Below, one piece after another: positions 9,680 to 19,735 of a stretch of 64,000 nucleotides of DNA. A program made the translations under genes and the position numbers. The DNA comes from Prionace glauca (lineage: Eukaryota > Chordata > Chondrichthyes > Carcharhiniformes > Carcharhinidae): assembly GCA_037974335.1 (NCBI GenBank), contig CM075760.1, positions 52,364,046 to 52,428,045 on the forward strand. The letters run 5' to 3'. The notes under the pieces are model-generated. The model saw only the letters and a list, made by a program, of their open reading frames with translations. It was not told the origin of the DNA and made no database searches. Within the stretch, counting starts at the first letter, position 1. Every line of letters starts with the position of its first letter.

Positions 9680-11272
9680 TAGAACATAGGACATAGAACA
9701 TAGAACATTACAGCGCAGAACAGGCCCTTCGGCCCACGATGTTGCGCCGACCAGTTACAAAACAATGACCCACTAGCCTAAACCAATCCCTTTTCATCCA
9801 TAAACCTATCCACAGATCTTTTAAACGCCCCCAAACTAGGTGCATTTACAACTGCAGCTGGCAGGGCATTCCAGTCCCTCACCACCCTCTGGGTAAAGAA
9901 CCTACCCCTGACATCTGTCCTATAACTACCCCCCCTTAATTTAAAATCGTGCCCCCTCGTGCTAGCTTTCTCCATCCGAGGAAAAAGGCTATCACTATCT
10001 ACCCTGTCTAAACCTCTAATCATCTTATATGTTTCAATGAGATCCCCTCTTAGCCGCCTTCTTTCCAGCGAAAACAACCCCAAATCTCTCAATCTCTCCT
10101 CATAGGATCTCCCCTCCATACCAGGCAACATCCTGGTAAACCTCCTCTGCACCCTCTCCAAAGCCTCTACATCCTTCCTGTAATGTGGGGACCAGAACTG
10201 CACACAAAACTCCAAGTGCGGCCGCACCAGAGATGTGTACAGTTGCATCATGACGCTGCAACTCCTAAATTCAATCCCCCTACCAATAAACGCCAAAACT
10301 CCGTATGCCTTCTTAACAACCTTATCTACTTGATTCCCAACTTTCAGGGATCTATGTACACATACACCTAGATCCCTCTGCTCCTCCACACTATTCAAAG
10401 TCCTCCCGTTAGCACTATACTCAACACATCTGTTATTCCTACCGAAATGAATTACCTCACACTTCTCCACATTAAACTCCATCCGCCACCTCTCAGCCCA
10501 GCTCTGCAACCTTTCTAAGTCATCCTGCAAACTATGACACCCTTCCTCACAATCTACCACACCTCCGACTTTGGTGTCATCAGCAAACTTACTAATCCAC
10601 CCAACTATACCCTCATCCAGATCATTAACCATAGAACCCTACAGTGCAGAAACAGGCCCTTCGGCCCATCGAGTCTGCACCGAACACAATCCCACCCAGA
10701 CCCTATCCCCACATCCCTACACATTTTACCTGCTAATCCCTCTAACCTACACATCCCAGGACACTAAGGGGCAATTTTAGCATAGCCAATGAACCTAACC
10801 CGCACATCTTTGGACTGTTTGTAATTTAATAAAAATTACAAACAGCAGTGGCCCCAAAACAGATCCCTGAGGCACACCACTTGTAACCGAACTCCATGAC
10901 GAATATTTCCCATCAACCACCACTCTCTGTCTCCTATCTGCTAGCCAATTCCTGATCCAATTACCTAGATCACCCCCAATCCCATACATCTGCATTTTCT
11001 GCAGAAGCCTACCATGGTAAACCTTATCAAACGCCTTGCTAAAATCCATATACACAACATCAACTGCCTTACCCCTATCCACCTCTTTGGTCACTTTCTC
11101 AAAGAACTCGATAAGGTTAGTAAGGCATGACCTACCCGCTACAAAACCATGCTGACTGTCTCTAATCAACTCATTACTTTCCAAATAACTATAAATCCTG
11201 TCTCTAATAATCCTTTCCAAAACCTTACCCACCACAGAAGTAAGACTCACCGGTCTATAATTCCCAAATTAT
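9680..11272 (-). mobile_element. LINE 2 of the nest, CR1-like reverse transcriptase
   Basis: A 5'-truncated LINE on the minus strand, flanked by AGGGCA at 9674-9679 and 11273-11278. It encodes an RT beginning at RPVSLTSVVGK, with GFVAGRSCLTNL, VYMDFSKAFDKV, SGVPQGSVLGPLLF and, after an inserted SINE, the FADDTK catalytic motif, then the C-terminal region (FGRNNRCVEY; RRFTRMLPGMEG; RGRFFTQRVV). The reading frame is otherwise well kept over more than 400 residues, so the insertion is fairly recent. The endonuclease domain is absent. Confidence 0.9.
10630..10818 (-). mobile_element. SINE inserted in LINE 2
   Basis: The 3' two-thirds of a tRNA-type SINE, minus strand (ACAGTGCAGAAACAGGCCC at one end, CCGCACATCTTTGGACTG at the other), interrupts LINE 2 between the PLLFVIF and FADD motifs. 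It lacks the tRNA head. A palindrome sits at its right-hand junction (10814-10844). Confidence 0.85.
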
Positions 11273-11325
11273 AGGGCAGGCTCGGAGGCCTACTGCTGCT
11301 CCCATTTCTTATGTTCTTATGCGTT

Positions 11326-11475
11326 AGGACAGTGCCCACATTACCCATCATCCAATGGTCTGGCAGAAAGAGTTGTGTTCCCTGACAACTGAGTCGATAT
11401 TGAAGAGAATCCTCAGCACCACAGGACATAAACAAACGGTCCCAGTTCCAGTGCTGCATAAATCCACCTGTGGCT
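11326..11475 (+). mobile_element. Ty3/gypsy fossil, downstream piece
   Basis: This continues the gypsy integrase region beyond the LINE nest; a translated stretch resembles the PSSNGLAER motif of gypsy integrase cores. It is broken, like the upstream part, and runs into the 52-bp minisatellite. Confidence 0.65.
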
Positions 11476-11479
11476 TGAA

Positions 11480-12842
11480 TCCTCTTTGTGCCCCTCTCAC
11501 ACTCTCCTCAAGGTGCTGAGCGTCTGTCCCAGTGTCCCAGTTTCCCCCTCTCACACTCTCCTCAAGGTGCTGAGTATCTGTCCCAGTTTCCCCCTCTCAC
11601 ACTCTCCTCCAGGTGCTGAATATCTGTCCCAGTTTCCCCCTCTCACACTCTCCTCCAGGTGCTGAGTGTCTGTCCCAGTTTCCCCCTCTCACACTCTCCT
11701 CCAGGTGCTGAGTGTCTGTCCCAGTGTCCCTTCTCCCACTCTGCTCAAGGTGCTGACTGTCTGCCCCAGTTTACACCTCCCACACTTTCCTCAAGGTGCT
11801 GACTGTCTATGCCACTGTCACAGTGACCCCCACATGATCCTATGGGGGGGGGGAGGGTCTGACTGTCTGTCTCAGTGTCCCCCTCTCACACTTTCCTCAA
11901 GGTGCTAACTGTCTATGCCACTGTCACAGTGACCCCCACACACTTCGGGGGGGGCGGGAGGGGTGGTGTGACTGTCTGTCTCAGTGTCTCCCTCTCACAC
12001 TTTCCTCAAGGTACTAACTCTCTGCCCTGGTGTCACAGTAACCCTCTCGAACACTCTCCTCAAGGAGCTGACTGTCATAGTATCCTAGTGCCCTCCCCTC
12101 ATAATCTCCTCAAGGTGCAAACTCTCTGCCCTGGTGTCCCAGTGATCGCCCCTCTCACACTCTCCTCAAGGCGTTGCTTGCCTCTCTCGGTGTCCCAGTG
12201 ACCCCCTCTCACAAGGTACTGTTTTACTGTCCCAATGTGCCAGTGACCCCCTCTCACACTCTCCTCAAGGTGCTCACTATCAGTCCCACAGTCTCAGTGC
12301 CCCCCTCAGACTCACCTCATGGTGCTCACTGTCAGTCCCACAGTCCCAGTGTCCCCCTCAGACTCACCTCAAGGTGCTCACTGTCAGTCCCACAGTCCCA
12401 GTGCCACCCTCAGACTCACCTCATGGTGCTCACTGTCAGTCCCACAGTCCCAGTGTCCCCCTCAGACTCACCTCAAGGTGCTCACTGTCAGTCCCACAGT
12501 CCCAGTGTCCCCCTCACACTCTCCTCAATGTGCTCACTGTCAGTCCCACAGTCCCAGTGTCCCCCTCAGACCCACCTCAAGGTGCTCACTGTCAGTCCCA
12601 CAGTCCCAGTGTCTCCATCAGACTCACCTCAAGGTGCTCACTGTCAGTCCCACAGTCCCAGTGTCCCCCTCAGACCCACCTCAAGGTGCTCACTGTCAGT
12701 CCCACAGTCCCAGTGTCCCCCTCAGACTCTCCTCAAGGTGCTCACTGTCAGTCCCACAGTCCCAGTGTCCCCCTCACACTCTCCTCAAGGTGTTCACTGT
12801 CAGTCCCACAGACCCAGTGTCCCCCTCAGACTGTCCTCAAGG
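11480..12842 (+). repeat. C/T-rich 52-bp minisatellite
   Basis: The right half (12250-12842) repeats with an exact 52-bp period: CTCACTGTCAGTCCCAC starts at 12325, 12377 and 12429 and so on. The left half is an older, more divergent version (CTCCTCAAGGTGCTGACTG motif). All the long open frames here are repeat translations. The bases from 12850 to 13170 show nothing recognisable. Confidence 0.95.
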
Positions 12843-13174
12843 TTACCCAATTAGCTTCTTCTGTGCTGCAATGAGTTTATGACTGGAAATATATAATGTA
12901 GCTGCAGTAATATATTACAGAGCTAGAAATTAATAAGAAATGGAAATGGGGGAGTGCTTTACTCAGAGATGTGAGAGAGATGAGGAAGTTCTAGGTTTTC
13001 TGAGGATCAATCTTCGTTCACCCAAAGACTGCAGTTCGATTCGCTGGAGGACCAGAGATTTTCCAGTCCTCCAACTCTCCTATTGGTCCACATCTAAGCT
13101 TGCTGGTCACAGAGGTTGGGCACAGCCCCGCACATGTGCAGATTCCCTTCTTCCTTTGGACATGTACAGTCCTG

Positions 13175-13495
13175 GGCTGGGGGGGAGGGGGGAGATCACT
13201 GAGCGGCTTCTCACTCTGGGCGGAGCCACCAGCCGCATGAGCAGAAACCTTGGCTCGAGGAGGGGAAGGGGAATAATGGGTGGGGGAGGGGGTCCCGGGA
13301 TGGGGAGGGGAACAATGGGTGGGGGCGGGGCCCCAGAGGGGGAGGGGAAGGGGAAGGGGAACAGTGGGTGGGGGCAGGGCTTCTGGGAGGCGAGGGGAAC
13401 TATGGGTGGGGGTGGGGCTCCCAGAAGGGGAGGGAGCAATGGGTGGGAGTGGGGCTCCTGGCAGGGGGGCAATGGGTGGGGGCAGGGCACCCATG
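13175..13495 (+). repeat. G-rich minisatellite, quadruplex-prone
   Basis: Imperfect units of roughly 30-45 bases contain GGGGAACAATGGGTGGGGG-like blocks. Many runs of four or more G lie on the plus strand. Pro-rich and Gly-rich frames on the two strands are translations of the repeat. Confidence 0.85.
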
Positions 13496-13499
13496 TCCC

Positions 13500-13840
13500 A
13501 TGAGGCATACAAGATGATCAATGGATTGGATACGGTGGATAGTGTGAGCCTTTTACCTCGGATGGTGATGGCTAACACAAGGGGTCATAGCTTTAAATAA
13601 ATGGCTGGTTACTACAGGACGGATATCAGAGGTAGGTTCTTTACTCAGAGGGTAGTAAGGTCATGCCTGCAGCAGTTGTGGACTCGCCAACTTTAAGGGC
13701 GTTCAAATGGTCAGTGGATAGGCATATGGATAACATTGAAATAGTTTAGGCTAGAGGGTCATTAGATTGTTGCGCCAACCAGTGGAACCATTGAGGGCCG
13801 AAGTGCCTGTACTGCGCTATAATGTTCTATGTTCTTTGTC
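13500..13840 (+). mobile_element. CR1-like LINE 3' end
   Basis: It begins in the region translating YKMINGLDTVDS, runs through a FFTQRVV-like segment and ends in the conserved LINE 3' terminus (CCTGTACTGCGCTATAATG, then TTCTATGTTCTTTG). Confidence 0.8.
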
Positions 13841-13904
13841 CGTGTGCTGGAGTTCCCACCCCCCTGACCTTACAATTACGAAGGGGTTCAATAATCCAGA
13901 TGTG

Positions 13905-14208
13905 ATTTCGAGGGCAGCACAGTGGGTTAGCACTGCTGCCTCATAGCACAGGGACCCGGGTTCGATTCCTGGCTTGGGTCTCTGTTGTGTGGAGTTTGCA
14001 TGTTCTTCCCGTGTCTGCGTGGGTTTCCTCCAGGTGCTCCAGTTTCCTCCCACAGTCCAAAAAGATGTGCTGGTTAGGTGCATTAGCCATGCTAATTTCA
14101 CCCTCAGTGTACCCAACCAGCAGCCAGAGTGGGAGGACAAGGGGGTTTTCATAACAACTTCACTGCAGTGTTAACGTAAGCCTACTTGTGACTAATAAAT
14201 AAGCTCTA
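13905..14208 (+). mobile_element. Full-length tRNA-derived SINE
   Basis: A complete element: head with A box (GTGGGTTAGCACTGCTGCC) and B box (GGGTTCGATTCC), the conserved body (GTGGGTTTCCTCCAGGTGCT), and a LINE-like 3' tail (CACTGCAGTGTTAACG, ending CTAATAAATAAG). Confidence 0.9.
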
Positions 14209-14211
14209 ACA

Positions 14212-14460
14212 GGAGAAAGTTCTTTATCCAGCGAGTGGTGAGAATGACAGACTCATCACTACAGCGAGTGACTGAGGTGAACAGCATGAATACACTGAAG
14301 GGGAAGCTAGATACATACATGAGGGAGAAAGGAATAGAAGGATATGCTGGTGGGGGGAGATGAAGAGGGGTGGGTGGAGGCTCATGTGGAACATAAACAC
14401 TGACACAGACTGACTGAGTCGACTGGCCTGGCCCTGTGCTGTAGACTCAATGGAATACAG
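14212..14460 (+). mobile_element. LINE 3' end, divergent subfamily
   Basis: The last part of a LINE ORF (FFIQRVVR-like in translation, then a YMREKGIEGYA-like end) is followed by a 3' UTR ending in GGCCCTGTGCTGTAGACTC. It directly abuts the SINE before it. Confidence 0.6.
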
Positions 14461-14941
14461 ACAAATGTATTTATTTTAGACCTATCTGGAGTGGTAGAAA
14501 AAACACTATTTACTGTCCAGGATTAAATAAATGTCCTTCATCAGCTTTTGTGGATCATTTCAGTGGAAATGTGCTCTCCCAGGCTCAAAGAGTATCAGCC
14601 CACTTGGAGCAAAGTTGTGAGACTGGCACATTGTGAATTCTCACTACATCGAAGGCATCTCAATCTAGTCTACACATTGTAGTAAACTAAAATCAAGGGG
14701 CTCATTGAAGAATTCTACACTGCCCCCCCACATCGCCGAAGGGCAAAAAACATTAGCGGATGTCATATATGGACCTCCAAACTGCAGTGGTGATGTTGGG
14801 AATGGCATTAAACACAAAATCAGAGATGCATGTGATAAGGGAGTATTGGTGATCATGGATGATTTTAATTTGGTAAAAAGTCTGACAATACCAGGTTTTA
14901 GTCCAACCGATTTATTTGATAATATTCTCACAAGCAAGCAA

Positions 14942-14969
14942 GCTTTCGAGGGGACTGCCTCTTCGTCAG
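14942..14969 (-). ncRNA. Hammerhead-ribozyme-like core, left arm
   Basis: The minus strand reads CTGACGAA, a four-base stem GAGG closed by CCTC, then GAAAGC. This is the conserved CUGANGA...GAAA hammerhead core. Hammerheads are known in the terminal repeats of Penelope-like elements. Stems I and III are not verified. Confidence 0.55.
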
Positions 14970-15489
14970 GTGAATGGAGAGTTCTGGCCTCAGACAGAGC
15001 ATATAAAGCACAGACAGTTGCTGATTGACCATGCAGACGCTACGACAACGGATGAATGAACATCGCTCGACAGTCACCAGGCAAGACTGTTCCCTTCCTG
15101 TTGGCGAACACTTCAGCGGTCACGGGCATTCAGCCTCTGACCTTCGGGTAAGCATTCTCCAAGGCGGCCTTCATGACACACGACAGCGCAGAGTCGCTGA
15201 ACAGAGACTGATAGCCAAGTTCCGCACACATGAGGACGGTCTCAACAGGGATCTTGGGTTCATGTCGCACTATCAGTAACCCTCGTGACTTGCCTGGGTT
15301 TGCAAAACCTCACTTACTGTACTGTCTGGAGACAATACACATCTCTTTAAACTGTGATCAGTGCTCCTTCCACTCACATTATCAGCCACTTTAAGACTTG
15401 AACAGCAGATTAGGTGTAAGGATTCGCATTCTAATCAGCAACTATCTGTGCTTTATATGCTCTGTCTGAGGCCAGAACTCTCCATTCAC

Positions 15490-15516
15490 CTGACGAAGAG
15501 GCAGTCCCCTCGAAAG
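15490..15516 (+). ncRNA. Hammerhead-ribozyme-like core, right arm
   Basis: The same core as at 14942-14969, on the plus strand: CTGACGAA, stem GAGG/CCTC around a CAGTCC loop, then GAAAG. Whether it cleaves is unknown. Confidence 0.55.
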
Positions 15517-16009
15517 CTTACTTGCTTGTGAGAATATTATCAAATAAATCAGTTGGACTAAAACCTGGTGTTGTCAGACTTTTTACTGTGTTTACGCCAG
15601 TCCAATGCCGGCACACCCACATCATGATTTTAATTTGCACATAGATTGAGCAAATCAAATTAGCCACAATGCCGTAGAAGAGAATTCCTGGAATGTATAC
15701 AGGATGGTTTAATTGACCAATATGTGGAGGAACCAACTGGAGAGCAAGCCAGCAAGCCAGTACTGTGTCGTGAGAAGGGAATCATTGCCAATCCAATTGT
15801 ACCAGACCCCTTCGGGATGAGCAACTGTAACATGATAGATTTTTTAAAATCAAACTGGAGAATGAGGTAGTTGATTCGGAGATGAGGGTGCTCAATCTTA
15901 AGAAAACTATGAGGTTATGAGACGTGAGTTGGCCTTGATAGATTGGGGAGAGTTACTTTAAGAGATGACAGTGGATAGGTGGCACAGGGAGCAATCCTGT
16001 GATTACAAC

Positions 16010-16700
16010 CCAAGAGGTCCTGCTTTTTAACTTTCTACCTAACTCCCTTAACTGCTGTTGCAGGACATCGTCACTCTTCCTACCTGTGTACCAATATGTA
16101 CCATGGCCACTGGTTGTTCACTCTCTCACTTCAGAATGCTTACTACCCTTTTAGAGACTTCCTGGACCCTGACACCAGGGAGGCAACACAACATCCTGAA
16201 GTCTCTTTCATGCCCACAGAAGCACCTATTTGCACCCCTAACTATAGAGCTCCTTATAACTATTGCTCTAGTGCTCTTTGTACCTCCCTGCTTAATAACA
16301 AAGCCAGCCGTGGTGCCAGTGCTCTGTTTGCTGTATTTATCCCCCAATAGGCTATAACCCTCCAACAGTATCCAAAACAGTGTACTTGTTAGAGAAGGAG
16401 ATGACCACAGGGGATTCCTATGCTGACTGCCTGCCCCTTCTAGCAGTCACCCATCTATCTGCCTGCACCTTGGGTGTGGCCAAGTTTCTAAAGCTCCTAT
16501 CTATGACACTTTCCGTCATCTTCATTCTGCTAAGTGCATCCAACTGTTGCTCCAACCTATCCATGCTGGCCGTAAGGAGCTGCAAGTGGGTGCATTTCCT
16601 GTAGATTTAGTCATCCGGGACGCTGGAAGCATCACAGATCTCCCACATCTCACAAGTGCAGCACTTAACCCCACTGACTGACATTTTGAGCACCAATTAA
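16010..16700 (+). repeat. Probable dispersed repeat of unknown class
   Basis: Non-coding sequence whose wording (for example GCCACTGGTTGTTCACTCTC and AGTGCATCCAACTGTTGCTCC) I recall as recurrent in shark genomic sequence. No domain or terminal structure was recognised. Open frames of 74-99 codons here have no recognisable product. Confidence 0.35.
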
Positions 16701-16904
16701 ATTATTTAAGAACATTTATAAAACTCTTACCTTCACTTTTACCTTCTTGCAGTATCCTCTTTTTCAGATAAATTGGGGTTGTTCTCCTTGGAGCAAAGTG
16801 GATTGATAGAGGTGTACAAAGGTACATGGAGGTGTCGAAGTTTACATGCTCTGTTTACACATGTACAAGCTTTATGGGTCATCCAGTCTCGAAACGTTGG
16901 TTCT

Positions 16905-17160
16905 ATTTTCTCTGAAGTGGAGATGGCGGTGTTGGACCGGGGTAAACACAGTAAGAAGTCTCAATGCACCAGATTAAAGTGCAATGGGTTTACTTGGTAG
17001 CAAAATCCACTAGCTTTCTGTGTGCTGCTCGTTCGTCAGGTGAGTGGGAGTTCTGTCCACAAACAAGGCATAGAAAGACACAAACTCAATTCACAAAATA
17101 ATGGTTGGAATGCAAATTTTTGCAGTTAATCAAGTCTTAAAGGTACAGACAATGTGAGTG
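16905..17160 (-). mobile_element. Penelope-like terminal region, divergent
   Basis: GTTGGACCGGGGTAAACACAG and TCGTTCGTCAGGTGAGTGGG are the reverse complement of the Penelope right end and ribozyme-bearing arm. The hammerhead CUGACGA half is kept but its stem II is degenerate. Confidence 0.6.
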
Positions 17161-17230
17161 GGGAGAGTGTTCTATTCTCTCTCCACAGATGTTGTCAGAT
17201 CTGCTTAGATTTTACAGTATTTTCTGTTTT
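17160..17230 (+). repeat. Short dispersed repeat tail
   Basis: TCTCCACAGATGTTGTCAG followed by TTTCTGTTTTTATTTC is a 3' tail I recognise as common in shark repeats. A related piece, reversed, lies at about 30290-30370. Confidence 0.4.
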
Positions 17231-17379
17231 TATTTCCCTTTATTTTTCGTTCTCTGTCACCGCTCTGCCTCATCAATGAGACATTGGGACTCAGAGAGTT
17301 GATGCAGTTTGATGGACAAGTTGTCTCCATTCTGAACAAAGGGGAACAAGCTCCTCCCACTTAATGACATCATTGCCCT

Positions 17380-17835
17380 ACACAAACATGGCGGCCTCGT
17401 GTGCGCACCGCTGCATATTGCCCCCAATAAAGATGGCGAACGGTAACTCGGAGCGAACCTGAGGAGCTGCGGCCCTGCTCGGTACAAACTGGGTCCGGGA
17501 AGACCTCTTCCGCGGTTTGCTACTTACACCACATGCTTACGCAGCGTTTTCACCCGTCTGGGCGATCCATTGCTCTCTCCGTACCGCCAATCACCTCGAA
17601 CAGATTTCCGAGCCCAAAACAAAAACCGTTTTCCATCGCCATTACTCACACTGCGCATGCTCCAGTCAAAGCTGGGCCCGCCCATCTTTCGTTCCGATTG
17701 GTTGGAGGATCGAGCGCTCCAGATCAGTCCTCCAGCACCGCCCCCTGTTCCCAATGGTCCGCGCCGCTGTCAATCAGACCAGTATTGTGACAATGACTTG
17801 CTGCTTGTCCAATAATAACAGAGTCTCAGTGTAAC
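17380..17835. promoter_or_regulatory. CpG-rich promoter-like region
   Basis: Locally GC- and CpG-rich, with two YY1-type sites (ACATGGCGGCC near 17386, AAGATGGCGAAC near 17430), an NRF1-type site (CTGCGCATGC near 17652), several CCAAT/ATTGG boxes (17565-17815) and a GC-box-like ACCGCCCCC. This is the composition of a TATA-less vertebrate housekeeping promoter. I could not identify a first coding exon on either side, so the gene it served is unknown; it may be a relic. Confidence 0.45.
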
Positions 17836-18194
17836 AATGACCCACACACAGGCTCCAGTCCAATCAGAGTGGAGATGGAGCACAGAGAAAACACAGCAAA
17901 ACACTGACTGACTCTGAGTGCAACATAAACAGTGTTTGTTCACATAATAAGAGTCACATTGCAGTATTTTAGTGAACACAGCATTAGATCCAATGTAATG
18001 ATAATACAGTCAGTATCCAGTGCACCATAACCAAAATTTAGGTTTCATTTGATAGTGTGACTGAGTCATGATCTATTGATATAATGTATTTAAATTCCAG
18101 TGTGTGTTACTCTGCCACTGTCAGTATCAAACAATAACCTGTCAGTTATTCCAATTCTGCTGTATTTTACAACGTCGATGGTAGTCATTACATA

Positions 18195-18345
18195 GAGATG
18201 CCGGCGTTGGACTGGGGTAAACACAGCAAGAAGTCTCACAACGCCAGGTTTAAGTTCAACCAGTTTATTTGATAGTAATCCCACAAGCTTTACTATCAAA
18301 CAAACTGTTTGGACTTAATCTGGTGTTGTGAGACTTCTTACTGTA
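18195..18345. mobile_element. Penelope-like inverted terminal pair
   Basis: GCCGGCGTTGGACTGGGGTAA opens the element. The segments around CCACAAGCTTTACTATCAAA are followed by their inverted counterpart and then GGTGTTGTGAGACTTCTTACTG. It is a shortened form of the arms seen at 14873-15623, without coding sequence. The stretch 18350-19050 after it shows nothing recognisable. Confidence 0.65.
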
Positions 18346-19059
18346 TTTTACAACTGCAGCTCCTGGGGCTGGTATAATAATAATCACAAAGGTTGGTTTC
18401 AGTGTCTATGAGGTCATTTGAACTGCAGGTAATCTGACCTTAAGGGAGACAAGAGGCCCAATAAACATCCGATTACAATAGGAGGACAAGATGTAAGGGA
18501 GTAATGATATTTTAAAGTGTCTGTGTTATGGTGAGTGTCACTGGGAAGTGAGTGATAAAATAGAAGTGGAAACATTATAACAGAGACACATGTGACTGAC
18601 TCAGCCTGACTGAGAGCTGTTATATTCGTGGCGAGAATAATGAGAGCATGAGGATCTCCTGAGATTTCTGATATCTGAGGTGTATCTGTTAGAGGAACTG
18701 AAAATAATCAGTTCCTTCTCATGGTTATCTGCAGTTCTCAATTTACACAGACACATAGGAAACAGAACTGACAGTTCATCAAACCCAAGGGTTTAATCTT
18801 CTGTTTCAGACACATTGTGACTGAAAAGATCAAATATTAAAACCTTACGGGGGAAACATTCAAAATGCCACCAAAATGAATGAACTATTTCATTAATCCA
18901 ATTCACAATAACTCTGTCAATATTCATCCAATTTCCTTTTAAACTTATTATTAAACCTGCTTCTAGCACCTGTCAGGTTGTGCATTCCAGATCATACTCC
19001 TTATCACCCCCTTCAATTCTGTTTTCAGTTATATTAAATCTCTGTGTCCTCTACTTAAG

Positions 19060-19735
19060 GTCCAGATTGTAATAACTGAGAGAAGTTTCGGGCACAGTTT
19101 ACTGATACAAGACCCAGATTATAAGACCTGAGAGAGTTTTAGGGTAGAGGTTACTGACTCACGGCGAACATTGTAATAACTGAGAGAGGTTTAGAGCAGT
19201 GGTTACTGATACAAGGCCCAGATTGTAATAACTGAGAGAGGTTTACAACAAAGAATACTGATACTAGGCTCAGACTGCAATAACTGAGAGAGGTTGAGTG
19301 CAGAGATTACTGATACAAGGCCCAGATTGTAATAATTGAGAGAGGTTTAGGGCAGAGATTACTGATACAAGGTCCAGATTGTAATAACTGAGAGAGGTTT
19401 ACAGCAAAGAATACTGATACTAGATTACTGATACAAGGCCCAGATTGTAATAATTGAGAGAGGTTTAGGGCAGAGATTACTGATACAAGGTCCAGATTGT
19501 AATAACTGAGAGAGGTTTACAGCAAAGAATACTGATACTAGATTACTGATACAAGGCCCAGATTGTAATAACTGAGAGAGGTTTAGGGCAGAGATTACTG
19601 ATACAAGGCCCAGATTGTAACAACTGAGAGAGGTTTAGGGCAGAGATTACTGATACAAGGCCCAGATTGTAATAACTGAGAGAGGCTTAGGACAGAGATT
19701 ACTGACACAAGGCCCAGATTGTAATGACTGAGAGG
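19060..19735 (+). repeat. 52-bp satellite, array 1
   Basis: Tandem copies of a 52-base unit (core CAAGGCCCAGATTGTAATA, then ACTGAGAGAGGTTTAGGGC). Period changes and internal duplications are visible (the block at 19370-19420 recurs at 19490-19540). Further arrays lie at 30625-31590 and 33225-33850. Confidence 0.95.

Larger units (their letters stand above)
9144..11325 (+). mobile_element. LINE 1 of the nest (CR1-like 3' end), split at 9679/11273
   Basis: This 5'-truncated CR1-like LINE entered the gypsy fossil. The 6-bp direct repeat TGCGTT at 9144-9149 and 11320-11325 is its likely target duplication. The plus-strand remnant covers 9150-9679 (the C-terminal RT-downstream region, with FFTQSVVNLWNSLP) and 11273-11319 (3' end, TTTCTTATGTTCTTATG). 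Between the two parts lies a second LINE on the opposite strand. Confidence 0.8.
14873..15623 (+). mobile_element. Penelope-like retroelement with inverted terminal arms
   Basis: The insertion is flanked by ATGATTTTAATTTG at 14859-14872 and 15624-15637; at least 12 of these bases are a target duplication. The centre encodes the C-terminal part of a GIY-YIG endonuclease (15025-15279: LRQRMNEHR, PVGEHF, EQRLIAKF), typical of Penelope-like elements. The left arm 14876-15027 is the reverse complement of the right arm at about 15432-15597; each carries a hammerhead-like core. The reverse transcriptase is absent. Confidence 0.75.
14700..16010 (+). mobile_element. LINE endonuclease-region fragment split by a Penelope insertion
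   Basis: At 14735-14872 the translation DVIYGPPNCSGDV...VIMDDFN matches the APE-type endonuclease of LINEs (YRPPN and GDFN motifs). After the Penelope insertion the same frame type continues at 15624 (NLHIDWANQ) through the end of the endonuclease domain. The fragment is broken and old. Confidence 0.65.

Noticed and set aside
11666-12882. Several 100-226 codon Ser/Pro/Gln/Cys-rich frames
   Set aside because: The 52-bp minisatellite gives related translations in all three phases; no start context or splice evidence.
13018-13578. Pro-rich and Gly-rich frames of 130-187 codons
   Set aside because: G-rich minisatellite translated on both strands.
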